The notes: a model not told the origin generated them from the sequence alone. Counted from the first letter of the stretch, positions 25,894 to 34,720 are shown. The stretch: DNA of 55,643 nucleotides from Xanthomonas hortorum pv. cynarae (GCF_002939985.1 NZ_MDFM01000033.1:1-55643), one strand, 5' to 3'. Numbers and translations are program-made.

Positions 25894-27540
25894 CTACCAA
25901 TTGCGAAAACGTTTCGGCGGGTCGTACAACCCACCGGACCAGCTCACCAGATCCTTGACCGTGCGCGCGGCGAGCAGATCGCGCGTGGCGTCGCGTGGAC
26001 GAATCCCCAGGTCTTCCGGCCGCTTGATGACACCGCGATCGCGCAGGTTTTCGACCGCGCGCTTGTCGCGGCCCAGGCCGACGGCGGTATAGCCGGACAC
26101 GCCGCGAATCGCTTGCTCGCGCTCTTCCGGCGTGCGGCACAACAGCAGGTTGGCGATGCCTTCTTCGGTCAGCACGTGGCTGACGTCGTCGCCGTAAATC
26201 ATCACCGGCGGCAGCGGCATGTTGGCGCGCTCGGCCAGTTCCCAGGCATCGAGCTTGTCGACGAAGGCCGGCGCCATGTGCTCGCGGAAGGTTTCCACCA
26301 TCTGCACCACCAGCTTGCGTCCACGCGGCATCTCGCCCGGTCGTGCGGCCTCAAGCCCGGCCTTGAGCCAGGCGTCGCTGGCATGCCGGCGGCCGCGCGC
26401 ATCCGAGCCCATATTGGGCGCGCCGCCGAAACCGGCAATGCGGTCGCGCGTGGCGGTGGAGCTATTGCCCTGCAGATCGATCTGCAAGGTGGAGCCGATG
26501 AACATGTCGCAGGCATACAAACCGGCGGTCTGCGACAGCGCACGATTGGAGCGCATGCTGCCGTCGGCACCGGTAAAAAAGATGTCCGGGCGCGCGGCGA
26601 TGTACTGCTCCATGCCAAGTTCCGAGCCGAACGAATGCACCGATTCGACGAAGCCCGATTCGATTGCCGGAATCAGCGCCGGATGCGGATTGAGCGCCCA
26701 ATGCCGGCAGATCTTGCCCTTCAGCCCGAGTGATTCGGCGTAGGTGGGCAACAGCAATTCGATCGCGGCGGTATCGAAGCCGATGCCATGGTTGAGCCGG
26801 TTGACACCATATTCGGCGTAGATGCCCTTGATCGCCATCATCGCCATCAACACCTGGATCTCGGAGATCTGTGCCGGGTCGCGGGTGAACAGCGGCTCGA
26901 TATGGTTGGGCTTGGGCGCCTGCGTGACGAAGTCCACCCAGTCGGCGGGAATATCCACGCGCGGCAGCGTGTCGACGATCTCGTTGACCTGCGCAATCAC
27001 GATGCCGCTCTTGAATGCGGTGGCCTCCACGATCACCGGGGTGTCTTCGGTATTCGGGCCGGTGTAGAGATTGCCGTGGCGGTCAGCGGCCTGCGCGGTG
27101 ACCAGCGCAATGCGCGGGGTCAGGTCGATGAAGTAGCGGCCAAACAATTCCAGATAGGTGTGGATGGCGCCGATCTCGATGCGCCCTTCGCTGACCAGCC
27201 CGGCCAGGCGCGCGGCCTGCGGGCCGGAGAACGAGAAATCCAACCGCTTGGCGATACCGCGCTCGAACACGTCCAGATGCGCGGGCAGCGACAACACCGA
27301 TTGCACCATGTGCAGGTCGTGCACGCGTGCCGGGTCCACTTCGGTAAGGCAGCGCGCCAGGAAATCCGCCTGCTTCTGGTTGTTGCCTTCCAGGCAGACG
27401 CGGTCGCCGGGCTCGATCACCGCTTCCAGCAGCGCCACCACATCGCTGGCCGCCACCACACGCCCTTGCGGCGCAAGCGGGGCGGCGCGCTGCAAGCGCT
27501 GGCGCCGGCTCTCGGCCTGGGTGTCCCACTGTCGACTCAT
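25894..27540 (-). CDS. mdcA: Malonate decarboxylase alpha subunit (acetyl-S-ACP:malonate ACP transferase)
   Basis: A 548-residue CoA-transferase-like subunit that swaps malonate for acetate on MdcC. Family blocks: DRVCLEGNNQKQADFLARCL near residue 50, SFSGPQAARLAGLV, YTGPNTEDTPVIVEATAFKS, and GYTAVGLGRDKRAVENLRDR near the C-terminus. First gene of the operon, so all eight downstream genes depend on its promoter. A CGGGCC-A-GGCCCG dyad at 27554-27566 lies in its leader. Confidence 0.94.
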   Translation of the reverse strand: MSRQWDTQAESRRQRLQRAAPLAPQGRVVAASDVVALLEAVIEPGDRVCLEGNNQKQADFLARCLTEVDPARVHDLHMVQSVLSLPAHLDVFERGIAKRLDFSFSGPQAARLAGLVSEGRIEIGAIHTYLELFGRYFIDLTPRIALVTAQAADRHGNLYTGPNTEDTPVIVEATAFKSGIVIAQVNEIVDTLPRVDIPADWVDFVTQAPKPNHIEPLFTRDPAQISEIQVLMAMMAIKGIYAEYGVNRLNHGIGFDTAAIELLLPTYAESLGLKGKICRHWALNPHPALIPAIESGFVESVHSFGSELGMEQYIAARPDIFFTGADGSMRSNRALSQTAGLYACDMFIGSTLQIDLQGNSSTATRDRIAGFGGAPNMGSDARGRRHASDAWLKAGLEAARPGEMPRGRKLVVQMVETFREHMAPAFVDKLDAWELAERANMPLPPVMIYGDDVSHVLTEEGIANLLLCRTPEEREQAIRGVSGYTAVGLGRDKRAVENLRDRGVIKRPEDLGIRPRDATRDLLAARTVKDLVSWSGGLYDPPKRFRNW

Positions 27541-27577
27541 GCGTCTGCCTCATCGGGCCAGGCCCGTAATGTCGGAG

Positions 27578-27594
27578 TAATTACATCGTAATTA
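27578..27594 (-). promoter_or_regulatory. Inverted repeat upstream of mdcA, candidate MdcY (GntR) operator
   Basis: TAATTAC, 3 bases, GTAATTA: a perfect 7-bp dyad centred about 46 bases before the mdcA ATG, in an otherwise GC-rich region. The length and the central spacing suit a FadR-subfamily dimer, and the only GntR gene nearby ends this operon. Assignment is inference. Confidence 0.6.
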
Positions 27595-27628
27595 TGGATT
27601 TTGACCTTGTCTAGTCGCGGCGCAGCAT

Positions 27629-27752
27629 GGCTTTGGCGTTGGTCCGCTTTGGCGTTGGTCAGCGTTGGTGCTGGTTGGCGTCGATGTCACTCGGCATCGG
27701 TGCTGGCCAGCTTTGGTGCCAGTCGGCTTTGGTGTCGTCCGGCGTCGGGCCG
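27629..27752 (+). repeat. Degenerate GCTTTGG(C/T)GTTGGTC-like repeats
   Basis: About seven imperfect copies of a 12-16 base GCTTTGGCGTTGGTC-type unit lie between the mdc operon and the PadR gene. They keep frames open by chance; I see no gene. Together with the two operators they make up the 27541-27919 gap. Confidence 0.55.
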
Positions 27753-27883
27753 ACTGATATCGGTCAGCCAACGCGGCCACGGCGATCGACGGTTGCTGCT
27801 GGGCCGGTTGGGCCAGGCTCATCGCGACCAAGGCGCACCGCCCCGGCGCTCCCGCGTGCGTCAGCGCTTGCGAACCACACGGA

Positions 27884-27920
27884 TTCGATATATCGTTTCT
27901 CCATGCTTCGATATATCGAA
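27884..27920 (+). promoter_or_regulatory. Two palindromic operators before and at the PadR start codon
   Basis: The 10-mer CGATATATCG occurs at 27886-27895 and 27909-27918, flanked by TTC...GTT and TTC...GAA. Centres are 23 bases apart, about two helical turns. The second palindrome (TTCGATATATCGAA, 27907-27920) runs into the ATG at 27920, leaving no room for a Shine-Dalgarno sequence. PadR proteins usually repress themselves through such AT-centred dyads. Confidence 0.75.
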
Positions 27921-28465
27921 TGAACACGAACCGTCCACTCGACAACTTCTCCACGGATGCCGATGCGGACTCCCCCCCAGCGCCCGAGCGTGGTGGAGGT
28001 GGGCGTTCACGGCCGCTGGGGCATGGCGATCTGCGTTTGTTATTACTTGCCCTGATCGAGCAACAGCCGCGTCACGGCTACGAGCTGATGCGGCAGATCG
28101 CCGCGTTGTTCAAAGGGCTGTACACCCCGAGTGCCGGCGCGATCTACCCGGCGCTGGCCCAGCTTGAAACCGACGGCTGGGTGCAGACGGCTCAGGATGA
28201 CGGCCGCAAGCGCTATCAGGTCACCGAGGCCGGCCGCACGCACGTGGCACAGCAGCGCGACGCACTCGACGCGGCGCTGGCACGCACGCATCGCCGCGCA
28301 CGCGAGTTGATCAAGGCACAGACACCTGCACCGATTCGCGAGGCGATCCACCGCATCAAGCACGGCCTGTTTGCGCGGCACGGGCAGTGGACCGAAGCAG
28401 AAACCGCACGCATCGCTGCGCTACTCAACGCCGCCGCTGACGGCATGGAGCGCGACGACGGCTGA
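27920..28465 (+). CDS. PadR-family regulator, NfeR (YqjI)-like
   Basis: A 181-residue protein: a Pro/Gly-rich N-terminal extension, then a PadR winged helix (GDLRLLLLALIEQQPRHGYE, YTPSAGAIYPALAQLETDGW, RKRYQVTEAGR) and a C-terminal helical dimerisation tail. E. coli YqjI/NfeR, which also has an N-terminal extension, represses the ferric reductase gene yqjH in response to iron or nickel. Here the reductase gene follows on the same strand after 230 bases. A six-codon frame from ATG 27903 ends with its TGA overlapping this ATG, an alternative way to start translation without a ribosome site. Confidence 0.82.
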   Translation: MNTNRPLDNFSTDADADSPPAPERGGGGRSRPLGHGDLRLLLLALIEQQPRHGYELMRQIAALFKGLYTPSAGAIYPALAQLETDGWVQTAQDDGRKRYQVTEAGRTHVAQQRDALDAALARTHRRARELIKAQTPAPIREAIHRIKHGLFARHGQWTEAETARIAALLNAAADGMERDDG

Positions 28466-28510
28466 GTGCGTGTGCCACGTGTCATTGCAACTGCGCGAGG
28501 CTTCGCTCGT

Positions 28511-28558
28511 ACCCTCATCCGCCCCTGCGGGGCACCTTCTCCCGATGGGAGAAGGGAT
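28511..28558. repeat. Xanthomonas dispersed repeat, ACCCTCATCCG/CTTCTCCC family
   Basis: ACCCTCATCCGCCCCTGCGG then CACCTTCTCCCGATGGGAGA: two short hairpins in tandem. It lies between the PadR and reductase genes, so it could act as a transcription or processing signal there. Confidence 0.75.
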
Positions 28559-28575
28559 TGCTAACAGCAGCTGCT

Positions 28576-28609
28576 CCTAGCTGGTTTATTTGCCTAGCTG
28601 GTTTATTTG
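28576..28609 (+). repeat. Perfect 17-bp tandem duplication upstream of the ferric reductase
   Basis: CCTAGCTGGTTTATTTG occurs twice back to back (28576-28592 and 28593-28609), about 90 bases before the reductase ATG. It is AT-rich for this genome, so it may add promoter or regulator contacts. Confidence 0.85.
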
Positions 28610-28695
28610 ATCGTTTATTGCGCCATCAGTTTTGCCAGTTACTCCCCACTTCTTTCCATCGCGCATACACCCGGCAATCCAGGAACAATTCCCCC

Positions 28696-29484
28696 ATGGC
28701 AACCCACACCAACACCCAAATCCGCCGCGACCCGCGCCTGCGCTCCGTGCAGGTGCTGCGCTGCGAATCGATCACCCCGCAGATGCGCCGCATCGTGTTT
28801 GGCGGCAACGAACTGGCCGGCTTTCAAAGCGACGCACCGGATGATCACGTCAAACTGTTCTTCCCCAATGCCGATGGCGACTTCGTGCTGCCGACGATGA
28901 CGCCGGAAGGCCCGCGCTATGACGAAGGCGCACTGCCCTCGCCCGGTCGCGATTACACACCCCGCATGTTCGACCCGCAAAGCGGCGAGCTGAGCATCGA
29001 CTTCGTGCTGCACGGCGACGGCGTGGCCACCAGCTGGGCAGCGCACGCACAGCCCGGCGACACGCTGAAGATCGGCGGGCCGCGCGGCTCGTTCCTGGTC
29101 GCCGACGACTACGACCACTACGTGCTGATCGGCGACGAAACCGCACTGCCGGCGATCGGCCGCTGGCTGGAATCCATGCCTGCCGACATGCATGCAGAAG
29201 TCTTTATCGAAATTGCCGACGCCGCAGAACGCCAGGAGTTGCTCAGCGCCGCCGACGTGGAAGTGTACTGGCTGGAACGCAACGGTTTCGATGCGGCCAG
29301 CAGCACCTTGTTGGAAGACAGCCTGCGCGATTACGAGCCGCACGACGGCGATACCTTCTACTGGATCGGCGCCGAATCCATGCGTGCACGTGCGATGCGC
29401 AAGTTTCTCGAAGAGCACCACGGGGTGGACAAGGAGTCGGTGCGCGCGAAGGGATATTGGAAGGCGGAATCAGCTCCGCACTAA
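28696..29484 (+). CDS. Siderophore-interacting protein / NADPH-dependent ferric-chelate reductase
   Basis: A 262-residue SIP-family flavoprotein like E. coli YqjH/NfeF and ViuB. FAD domain: PQMRRIVFGGNELAGFQSDA, DHVKLFFP, RDYTPRMFDPQSGELSIDFV (RxYTxR FAD motif) and GDTLKIGGPRGSF. NAD(P) side: YVLIGDETALPAIGRWLESM and FYWIGAESMRARAMRKFL. It reduces ferric siderophores in the cytoplasm to release iron. The ATG at 28696 gives the standard N-terminus. Expression is probably under the PadR regulator upstream. Confidence 0.93.
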   Translation: MATHTNTQIRRDPRLRSVQVLRCESITPQMRRIVFGGNELAGFQSDAPDDHVKLFFPNADGDFVLPTMTPEGPRYDEGALPSPGRDYTPRMFDPQSGELSIDFVLHGDGVATSWAAHAQPGDTLKIGGPRGSFLVADDYDHYVLIGDETALPAIGRWLESMPADMHAEVFIEIADAAERQELLSAADVEVYWLERNGFDAASSTLLEDSLRDYEPHDGDTFYWIGAESMRARAMRKFLEEHHGVDKESVRAKGYWKAESAPH

Positions 29485-29553
29485 CGGACAGCATGGCGGC
29501 TCTGGATGCTGAGTTTCCCCTGCAGACGGCGGTTGATCTGTGGATTTTCCGCA

Positions 29554-29738
29554 GGGCCCTTGCCTGCCCACCATCGCGGGACACGCCGCAAGTACGTCCG
29601 TGTAGGCTACCGACCAACTCTCTGGTGCGGTGTCCTTGCCGCTTGCGGGACCGTGTGGCGGCATGGATGCCGCCACCGAGCCCCCAGGGACGGGTTCACG
29701 GCGTGTCCCGTGAGCGGTGAGGGCACCGCGCCCTCGAC
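29554..29738. repeat. Composite dispersed palindrome (half of form A joined to form B)
   Basis: Left part (29554-29608) is the first arm and core of form A, GGGCCCTTGCC...GGGACACGCCGCAAG...GTGTAGGCT; it stops before the distal arm. From 29617 it is joined to a complete form B in the opposite orientation (GGTGCGGTGTCC...GGCGGCATGGATGCCGCC...GGCGTGTCCCG...). Complete copies of both forms occur at 37656-38216. The hairpin GGCGGCAT/ATGCCGCC is the common centre. Confidence 0.8.
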
Positions 29739-29752
29739 CGCAACGCCCATAA

Positions 29753-29795
29753 AAAAAACGGCGCTTCCCACCGAGATGGAGAGGCGCCGTTTTTT
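29753..29795. terminator. Strong bidirectional rho-independent terminator
   Basis: AAAAAACGGCGC at 29753-29764 pairs with GCGCCGTTTTTT at 29784-29795; the T-run on each strand suits both the reductase gene ending at 29484 and the YceI gene ending at 29887. Confidence 0.9.
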
Positions 29796-29886
29796 CTTCA
29801 GTGAACAGCATGACGCCAATCGAACGGCTCCTGCGTTCCACACATCGGTGCGATCACGCGCACCGATGCACCACCTTTGCAGCGAA

Positions 29887-30618
29887 TTACTTCGCAGCAG
29901 CAGCGTCACCGGCCTTGGCCTGCAGGGCTTCGGTGGTGATGCGGATCTTCACTTCGTCGCTGACGTTCGGGGCGTACTGGCCCACGCCGAAGTCGGTGCG
30001 CTTGATGGTGGTGGTGGCGTCGAAACCAGCGGCCGGCACCTTCTTCATCGGGTGCTCGCCGGCACCGTTGAGGGTGACGTCCAGCACGACCGGCTTGGTC
30101 TGATCCTTGATGGTCAGATCGCCGGTGACGGTCAGCTTGTTGGGGCCGGCCGCTTCGACCTTGGTGCTTTTGAAGGTGGCGGTCGGGAACTTGGCCGCGT
30201 CGAAGAAGTCACCACTCTTGAGGTGTTCGTCGAACTTGGCGGTGAAGCTGTTCAAGCCGGACAGCGGCAGGGTGACCTGCACGGTGGACTTGGTCACGTC
30301 GGCCGCGTCGTACACCAGGGTGCCGTCGACATTGCCGAAATGCGCGGTGGGGTTGGAGAAGCCGAAGTGGCTCCACTGCGCCAGCACGTCGGTGTGGCTC
30401 GGGTCCAGCGTGTAGGTGCCCGAGGCCACTATCACGGCCGGCGCGGTCGAGGCGGTCGACTCGGCGGCAGCAGGTGCCGGGGCAGCAGCGGCATCGGCCG
30501 GTGCGGTGGCGGCCGGGGTTTCGGCAGCCGGTGCGGCGGCGTTGTCGGCCGGCTTGGAGCAGGCGGCGATGGCCAGGGTCAGGGCGAGCGGCAGCAGCAG
30601 TTTGTGGGTGGTCTTCAT
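29887..30618 (-). CDS. YceI-family lipoprotein
   Basis: A 243-residue lipoprotein: signal peptide and lipobox (LALTLAIAAC, Cys20), an Ala/Pro-rich linker of about 45 residues, then a YceI domain (YTLDPSHTDVLAQWSHFGFS, HLKSGDFFDAAKFPTATFKS, LTIKDQTKPVVLDVTL, RTDFGVGQYAPNVSDEVKI). YceI is a lipocalin-like barrel that binds isoprenoids such as polyprenyl-quinones. The ATG at 30618 is needed for the signal peptide. Upstream neighbour is the nitroreductase gene, 91 bases away on the same strand. Confidence 0.93.
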   Translation of the reverse strand: MKTTHKLLLPLALTLAIAACSKPADNAAAPAAETPAATAPADAAAAPAPAAAESTASTAPAVIVASGTYTLDPSHTDVLAQWSHFGFSNPTAHFGNVDGTLVYDAADVTKSTVQVTLPLSGLNSFTAKFDEHLKSGDFFDAAKFPTATFKSTKVEAAGPNKLTVTGDLTIKDQTKPVVLDVTLNGAGEHPMKKVPAAGFDATTTIKRTDFGVGQYAPNVSDEVKIRITTEALQAKAGDAAAAK

Positions 30619-30709
30619 TGAAACTCCATGTGATGAGAGACGCGTTGGATCAACGCGGATGGGACGCAACGCAGACGGACGAGGACTGCAGGAAAGGGGG
30701 GACGCGCGC

Positions 30710-31300
30710 TTATTCGATGCGTGCGGCTTCGTCAAAACTCAAGCGCGGCAGCCGCGGGTACAACGCGGCCGGGTCACCGTAGCCGAGATTGATCAGGAAA
30801 TTGGATTTGATCGGCGTGCCGGCAAAGAACGCCGCATCTACCTTGGCATTGTCGAAGCCGGACATCGGGCCGGCATCCAGGCCCAGCGCACGTGCGGCCA
30901 GGATCAGATAGGCGCCCTGCAGCGAGCTGTTACGAAATGCACCGGACACGCGCATATCGCGCGAACCTTCGAACCAGCTCTTGGCATCGGCATGCGGGAA
31001 CAGGTAGGGCAGCTTTTCGTGGAATTGCTCGTCATAACCGACGATCACCGTGACCGGCGCGCCCAGCGTCTTGGCGGCGTTGGCGTCGGACAGCGCTGGC
31101 TTGAGCTTCTGCTTGCCTTCCGGGCTGGTCACGAACACGAAACGTGCCGGCGAGCCGTTGGCGGCAGTCGGGCCCCACTTCACCAAGTCGTAGAGCTGGC
31201 GCAGCTGGTCTTCGCTGACGGGCGTGTCGAGAAAGGCGTTTTGCGTGCGGGCTGTACGGAACAGCTGATCCAGCACGGCAGCGTCGAGCAGGTCGGACAT
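30710..31300 (-). CDS. Nitroreductase-family protein, RutE/HadB type
   Basis: A 196-residue flavoprotein of the malonic-semialdehyde-reductase-like nitroreductase subfamily: [60 protein letters not shown] and [20 protein letters not shown]. The FMN-binding residues are expected in the RTARTQ and GPTAAN segments. No other rut gene is adjacent, so pyrimidine catabolism is not implied. ATG 31300 has GGAGTCTCC nearby. Confidence 0.9.
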   Translation of the reverse strand: MSDLLDAAVLDQLFRTARTQNAFLDTPVSEDQLRQLYDLVKWGPTAANGSPARFVFVTSPEGKQKLKPALSDANAAKTLGAPVTVIVGYDEQFHEKLPYLFPHADAKSWFEGSRDMRVSGAFRNSSLQGAYLILAARALGLDAGPMSGFDNAKVDAAFFAGTPIKSNFLINLGYGDPAALYPRLPRLSFDEAARIE

Positions 31301-31436
31301 GGAGACTCCGGAAGGCAAAGGAATGGGCGACAGTAGAGTGCGGCACCGGCCCAGGTGTGAAGAACCGCAGTGTAGAGTGACGCGATTGCTGCAACACACG
31401 CTCAATCTGAAACAAATCTATGTCGGATTCGAAACG

Positions 31437-32384
31437 ATGGCGCTGACCTGGGCGGTCAGCGATGGCCGCGCCGGCAACGCACGCCAGGCCGAGGCGCTGG
31501 CGCGTGCGTTGCAGCCAGAGCCGGTCACCGCGCTGCATCTGCAGGCCCGCGCGCCCTGGCGCTGGGTTGCGCCGCGCCTGTTACCAGGCGCCCAGGCCGC
31601 GTTCGGACCCGGATTCGCCCGGCAATTGCAGCAGCCACCGGCGCTGGCGATCGGCTGCGGACGCCAGGCCGCGCTGGCCACCCGGCTGTTGCGCGCGCGC
31701 GGTAGCCGGGTGGTGCAAGTCCTGGACCCACGCCTGGACCGGCGCCATTGGGATCTGCTGATCGTTCCCGAGCACGATGCGCTGCGTGGCGCGAACGTGA
31801 TCACCCTGCTCGGCAGCCTGCACCCGGTGGACGATGCCTGGCTGGCCGCCGGCCGCGCCGCGTTCCCCACGCTCGGCACCCTGCCCGGCCCGCGCGTGGC
31901 GCTGCTGATCGGCGGCCCCACCGCACATGTGCCGTGGACGACCCAGGCGTTGGCGGCGCTGTGCGCGCAGCTACGCGAGCAGCTGTACGCGGTCGGCGGC
32001 AGCCTGCTGGTGACCACGTCGCGACGCACTCCGCCGGAGGCAATGGCGACGCTGCGCAAGCTGTGCGCAGATCTGCCAGGCCTGCTGTGGTGCGACACGC
32101 GCGATGGGCCAAATCCATACGCAGGCCTGCTGGGTTGGGCCGATGCGATCGCGGCCAGCGCCGACTCGGTCAACCTTCTCTCCGAAGCCTGCGCCACGCG
32201 CGTACCGGTGGCCGCAGCATTTGCCGATCAGGCACAAGGGCGGGTTGAGACATATGTTCGGGCACTGCAAGCGCACGGCCGTCTATGCGAGGCAAGCGCG
32301 GTGTTCGCAGCGCAGCCGCACCTTGAACCATTGCGCGAAACCCAACGCATTGCCACCCTGGTACGTGAGCGCCTGCACGTATGA
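31437..32384 (+). CDS. ELM1/DUF1022-family protein (glycosyltransferase-like)
   Basis: A 315-residue protein of the family annotated as mitochondrial fission ELM1-like: WAVSDGRAGNARQAEALARA at the N-terminus, GCGRQAALATRLLRARGSRV, LIVPEHDALRGANVITLLGS, VALLIGGPTAHVPW and ADAIAASADSVNLLSEACAT. The layout is that of a GT-B glycosyltransferase; the bacterial role is not established. The ATG at 31437 starts at the conserved block. Transcribed divergently from the nitroreductase gene. Confidence 0.8.
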   Translation: MALTWAVSDGRAGNARQAEALARALQPEPVTALHLQARAPWRWVAPRLLPGAQAAFGPGFARQLQQPPALAIGCGRQAALATRLLRARGSRVVQVLDPRLDRRHWDLLIVPEHDALRGANVITLLGSLHPVDDAWLAAGRAAFPTLGTLPGPRVALLIGGPTAHVPWTTQALAALCAQLREQLYAVGGSLLVTTSRRTPPEAMATLRKLCADLPGLLWCDTRDGPNPYAGLLGWADAIAASADSVNLLSEACATRVPVAAAFADQAQGRVETYVRALQAHGRLCEASAVFAAQPHLEPLRETQRIATLVRERLHV

Positions 32385-32433
32385 TGGCGCGGCCGTGAGT
32401 GACACGGGGCAGACACAAGGACGATGCACCCGC

Positions 32434-33297
32434 ATGCAAATGGAAGACAAACAACGCACCTGGCCTGCAACAACGCTGTTGCTCCTGTGCCTGAGTGCCG
32501 CACTGCCCGCCGTTGCCGCGCCGGTGTGCACCCCGCATTACCCGACACCGGCCACGCTGGCGGCGATGTTCGACATGGCCAAATCCACCCAACAGGCGCT
32601 GGATGCAGTGGATGGTGCGCAGGTGGTGCTGCTGGCACGCGGCGGCCAGGATCTCAGCCGCTACGGCTTGAAACACAGCCACCTGGCCTTCGCGCTGCGC
32701 GAGGACGACGGCACCTGGCGGGTGAAGCACCTGCTCAATCACTGCAAGTCGGACAGCTCCGAGCTGTATCGCGAAGGCCTGAGCAACTTCATCGGCGAAA
32801 GTGCACTCAATGCAGATCTGCGCGTCGGCGTGCTGGCGCCTGCATTGCAGCAGCAGCTACACACGCTGTTACAGGATCCGGCCCCGCTGGCGCACACGCT
32901 GCACGAAGCGCGCTACAGCATGATTGCCTATCCGTTTTCCACCGAGTATCAGAACTCCAATCAATGGGTGCTCGAAGTGCTGGCAGCAGCGCTGACGGCG
33001 ACCGATTCACCTTCTACGATACCGGCGCCGGTGCAGGATCGGCGCAGCGCGCAAGCCTGGCTCAAGCGTAACGGCTACCAGCCCACGCGCCTGCATCTCG
33101 ATCTGAGCAAGCGCATCGGCGCACGCTTCTTCGTCGCCAATGCCGCCGTCACCGACCATCCTGCCAGCGAGCGCATCTCCGGCAATTATTCGGTGATCAC
33201 GGTCGAGTCGGTGTTCGACTTCCTGCAGCAACAGCACATGCTGCAGCAGGATCATTCCATTCCACATAGCGTCACCACGCACGGAGCATCTCCATGA
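32434..33297 (+). CDS. DUF2145-family exported protein
   Basis: A 287-residue protein with a signal peptide (TTLLLLCLSAALPAVAA) and the DUF2145 blocks: VLLARGGQDLSRYGLKHSHL, WRVKHLLNHCKSDSSELYRE, AYPFSTEYQNSNQWVLEVLA and RFFVANAAVTDHPASERISG. The pattern (His in KHSHLAF, Asn/Gln in NSNQW) suggests a permuted papain-like fold, but I cannot assign an activity. ATG 32434 or 32440 are both possible. Its stop overlaps the next gene. Confidence 0.82.
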   Translation: MQMEDKQRTWPATTLLLLCLSAALPAVAAPVCTPHYPTPATLAAMFDMAKSTQQALDAVDGAQVVLLARGGQDLSRYGLKHSHLAFALREDDGTWRVKHLLNHCKSDSSELYREGLSNFIGESALNADLRVGVLAPALQQQLHTLLQDPAPLAHTLHEARYSMIAYPFSTEYQNSNQWVLEVLAAALTATDSPSTIPAPVQDRRSAQAWLKRNGYQPTRLHLDLSKRIGARFFVANAAVTDHPASERISGNYSVITVESVFDFLQQQHMLQQDHSIPHSVTTHGASP

Positions 33298-33797
33298 ATA
33301 TCCCTCTTCGATCTGCCGGCCTTGGTCTGTTGCTGGCCATCGCGTTTGGTCAACCGATGCGGGCCCACGCAGGCTTGACCACGATCACGCGCGGCGATGC
33401 CTCGATGATGTCGGCGATCCTGGTGGTGTCTGCACCGGTATTCGTGTCGATCGCTGTCGGCCACAGTGTGGGCAGGGGTTCGGAAGCGCTCGGCGATGCA
33501 TCGAACAAGGCCTCTGCCGGGCCGTTGCCGCCAATGCGAGTGAAGTCGGTGGAGAAAACCACCGATGGCGGCTGCGAAGTGCAGTTGCAGGATCCAGCGC
33601 AAGCCGACAACACCGCCCTGCTGCGCTGGCCGGCACGCCAGGACGACCCGACTGCCGGCTTCCACGTTGGCGAGACGGTAACCTTTCAACCGAGCCCGGC
33701 CGGCGCGGGCTGGACCGTGCAGTCGCCACAGGGCCAGGCATTGGCATTCGTACCCACTGCCGAAGCCGCTGCACAGAACAGCAGCAAGACCTGGTGA
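33294..33797 (+). CDS. Small exported protein of unknown function
   Basis: A 167-residue protein with a signal peptide (SAGLGLLLAIAFGQPMRAHA) and one further hydrophobic stretch (MMSAILVVSAPVFVSIAVG). The rest, VKSVEKTTDGGCEVQLQDPA to VGETVTFQPSPAGAGWTV, looks like a small beta domain. It overlaps the DUF2145 gene by 4 bases (ATGA), so the two exported proteins are coupled and probably work together. Confidence 0.75.
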   Translation: MNIPLRSAGLGLLLAIAFGQPMRAHAGLTTITRGDASMMSAILVVSAPVFVSIAVGHSVGRGSEALGDASNKASAGPLPPMRVKSVEKTTDGGCEVQLQDPAQADNTALLRWPARQDDPTAGFHVGETVTFQPSPAGAGWTVQSPQGQALAFVPTAEAAAQNSSKTW

Positions 33798-34019
33798 TGC
33801 TGGAACGCTGCGTACAAAAGCTCTCGGCCGCGATGGGGCGTCGCTGACGTCTTACGTCTCCGGACAAGGTGTTACGCGCGGTGCGCGCGCGTGTATCGGC
33901 CACTGTCTGCCGAACAGCCACACCGTGGTACTGGTGCAGACACTGGCGGCCCCCGCGCGCACTGGCCCGCATGCGCCAACGCGCGGATAATTCGCGCTGA
34001 TCGCTCACTGCCGCCCGCC

Positions 34020-34577
34020 ATGTCCACCACATCCCCCACGCTGTTCGCTCCGCTCACCGCACGTGCCTTGACGTGGGCGGTGTTGGCCATGGGCGCGGTG
34101 GTGCTGTTGTCCAATATTCTGGTGCAGTACCCGATCAACGACTGGCTGACCTGGGGCGCGTTTTCGTATCCGCTGGCGTTTCTGGTGAGCAACCTGATCA
34201 ATCGCCGCTTCGGCCCCCGCGCAGCGCGCAAGGTGGCCTGGTGCGGCTTTGCGCTCGCGGTGGTGTTGTCGATCTGGCTGGCGACGCCGCGGATCGCAAT
34301 CGCGTCGTGCAGCGCGTTTATCGCTGCGCAGTTGCTGGATATCAGCGTGTTCGATCGTCTGCGCAATGGCAACTGGTGGCGCGCGCCGATCGTGGCGACC
34401 ACCTGCAGCGCCACGCTGGATACGGCGATCTTCTGGAGCATCGCCTTTGCCGGCGTTGGTCTGCCGTGGATCAGCTGGGCGGCCGGCGATCTGGCGGTGA
34501 AGCTGGGCATGGGCGTATTTCTGCTCGGCCCGTTCCGCGCACTGTTGTGGCGGAGTGCGCCACGCCCGAAAGCCTGA
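34020..34577 (+). CDS. VUT-family (YhhQ-like) transporter, possible queuosine precursor importer
   Basis: A 185-residue membrane protein with six predicted helices: VLAMGAVVLLSNILVQYP, FSYPLAFLVSNLINRRFGPR (family hallmark PLxFLVxDxxNxxxG), CSAFIAAQLLDISVFDRLR and TTCSATLDTAIFWSIAFAG. YhhQ imports queuosine precursors in E. coli; this protein is shorter, so the substrate is less certain. The palindrome GCCTACGCGTAGGC at 34585-34598 follows the stop. Confidence 0.85.
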   Translation: MSTTSPTLFAPLTARALTWAVLAMGAVVLLSNILVQYPINDWLTWGAFSYPLAFLVSNLINRRFGPRAARKVAWCGFALAVVLSIWLATPRIAIASCSAFIAAQLLDISVFDRLRNGNWWRAPIVATTCSATLDTAIFWSIAFAGVGLPWISWAAGDLAVKLGMGVFLLGPFRALLWRSAPRPKA

Positions 34578-34720
34578 GCGCGTCGCCTACGCGTAGGCAT
34601 TGCTGGCCAACACCGAACGCAGCCGATGCATGTAATTCCAATGCAGCAACGTATCTGCCAACCCGATCTGCATGCTGCAATTCGCATCGCATCGCAACGC
34701 GCACCGCTGACCGATCAACG

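Noticed and set aside
27627..27923. 98-codon ORF before the PadR gene
   Set aside because: It is built from degenerate Val/Gly/Leu-coding repeats without a ribosome site; only its last six codons matter as a possible coupling ORF.
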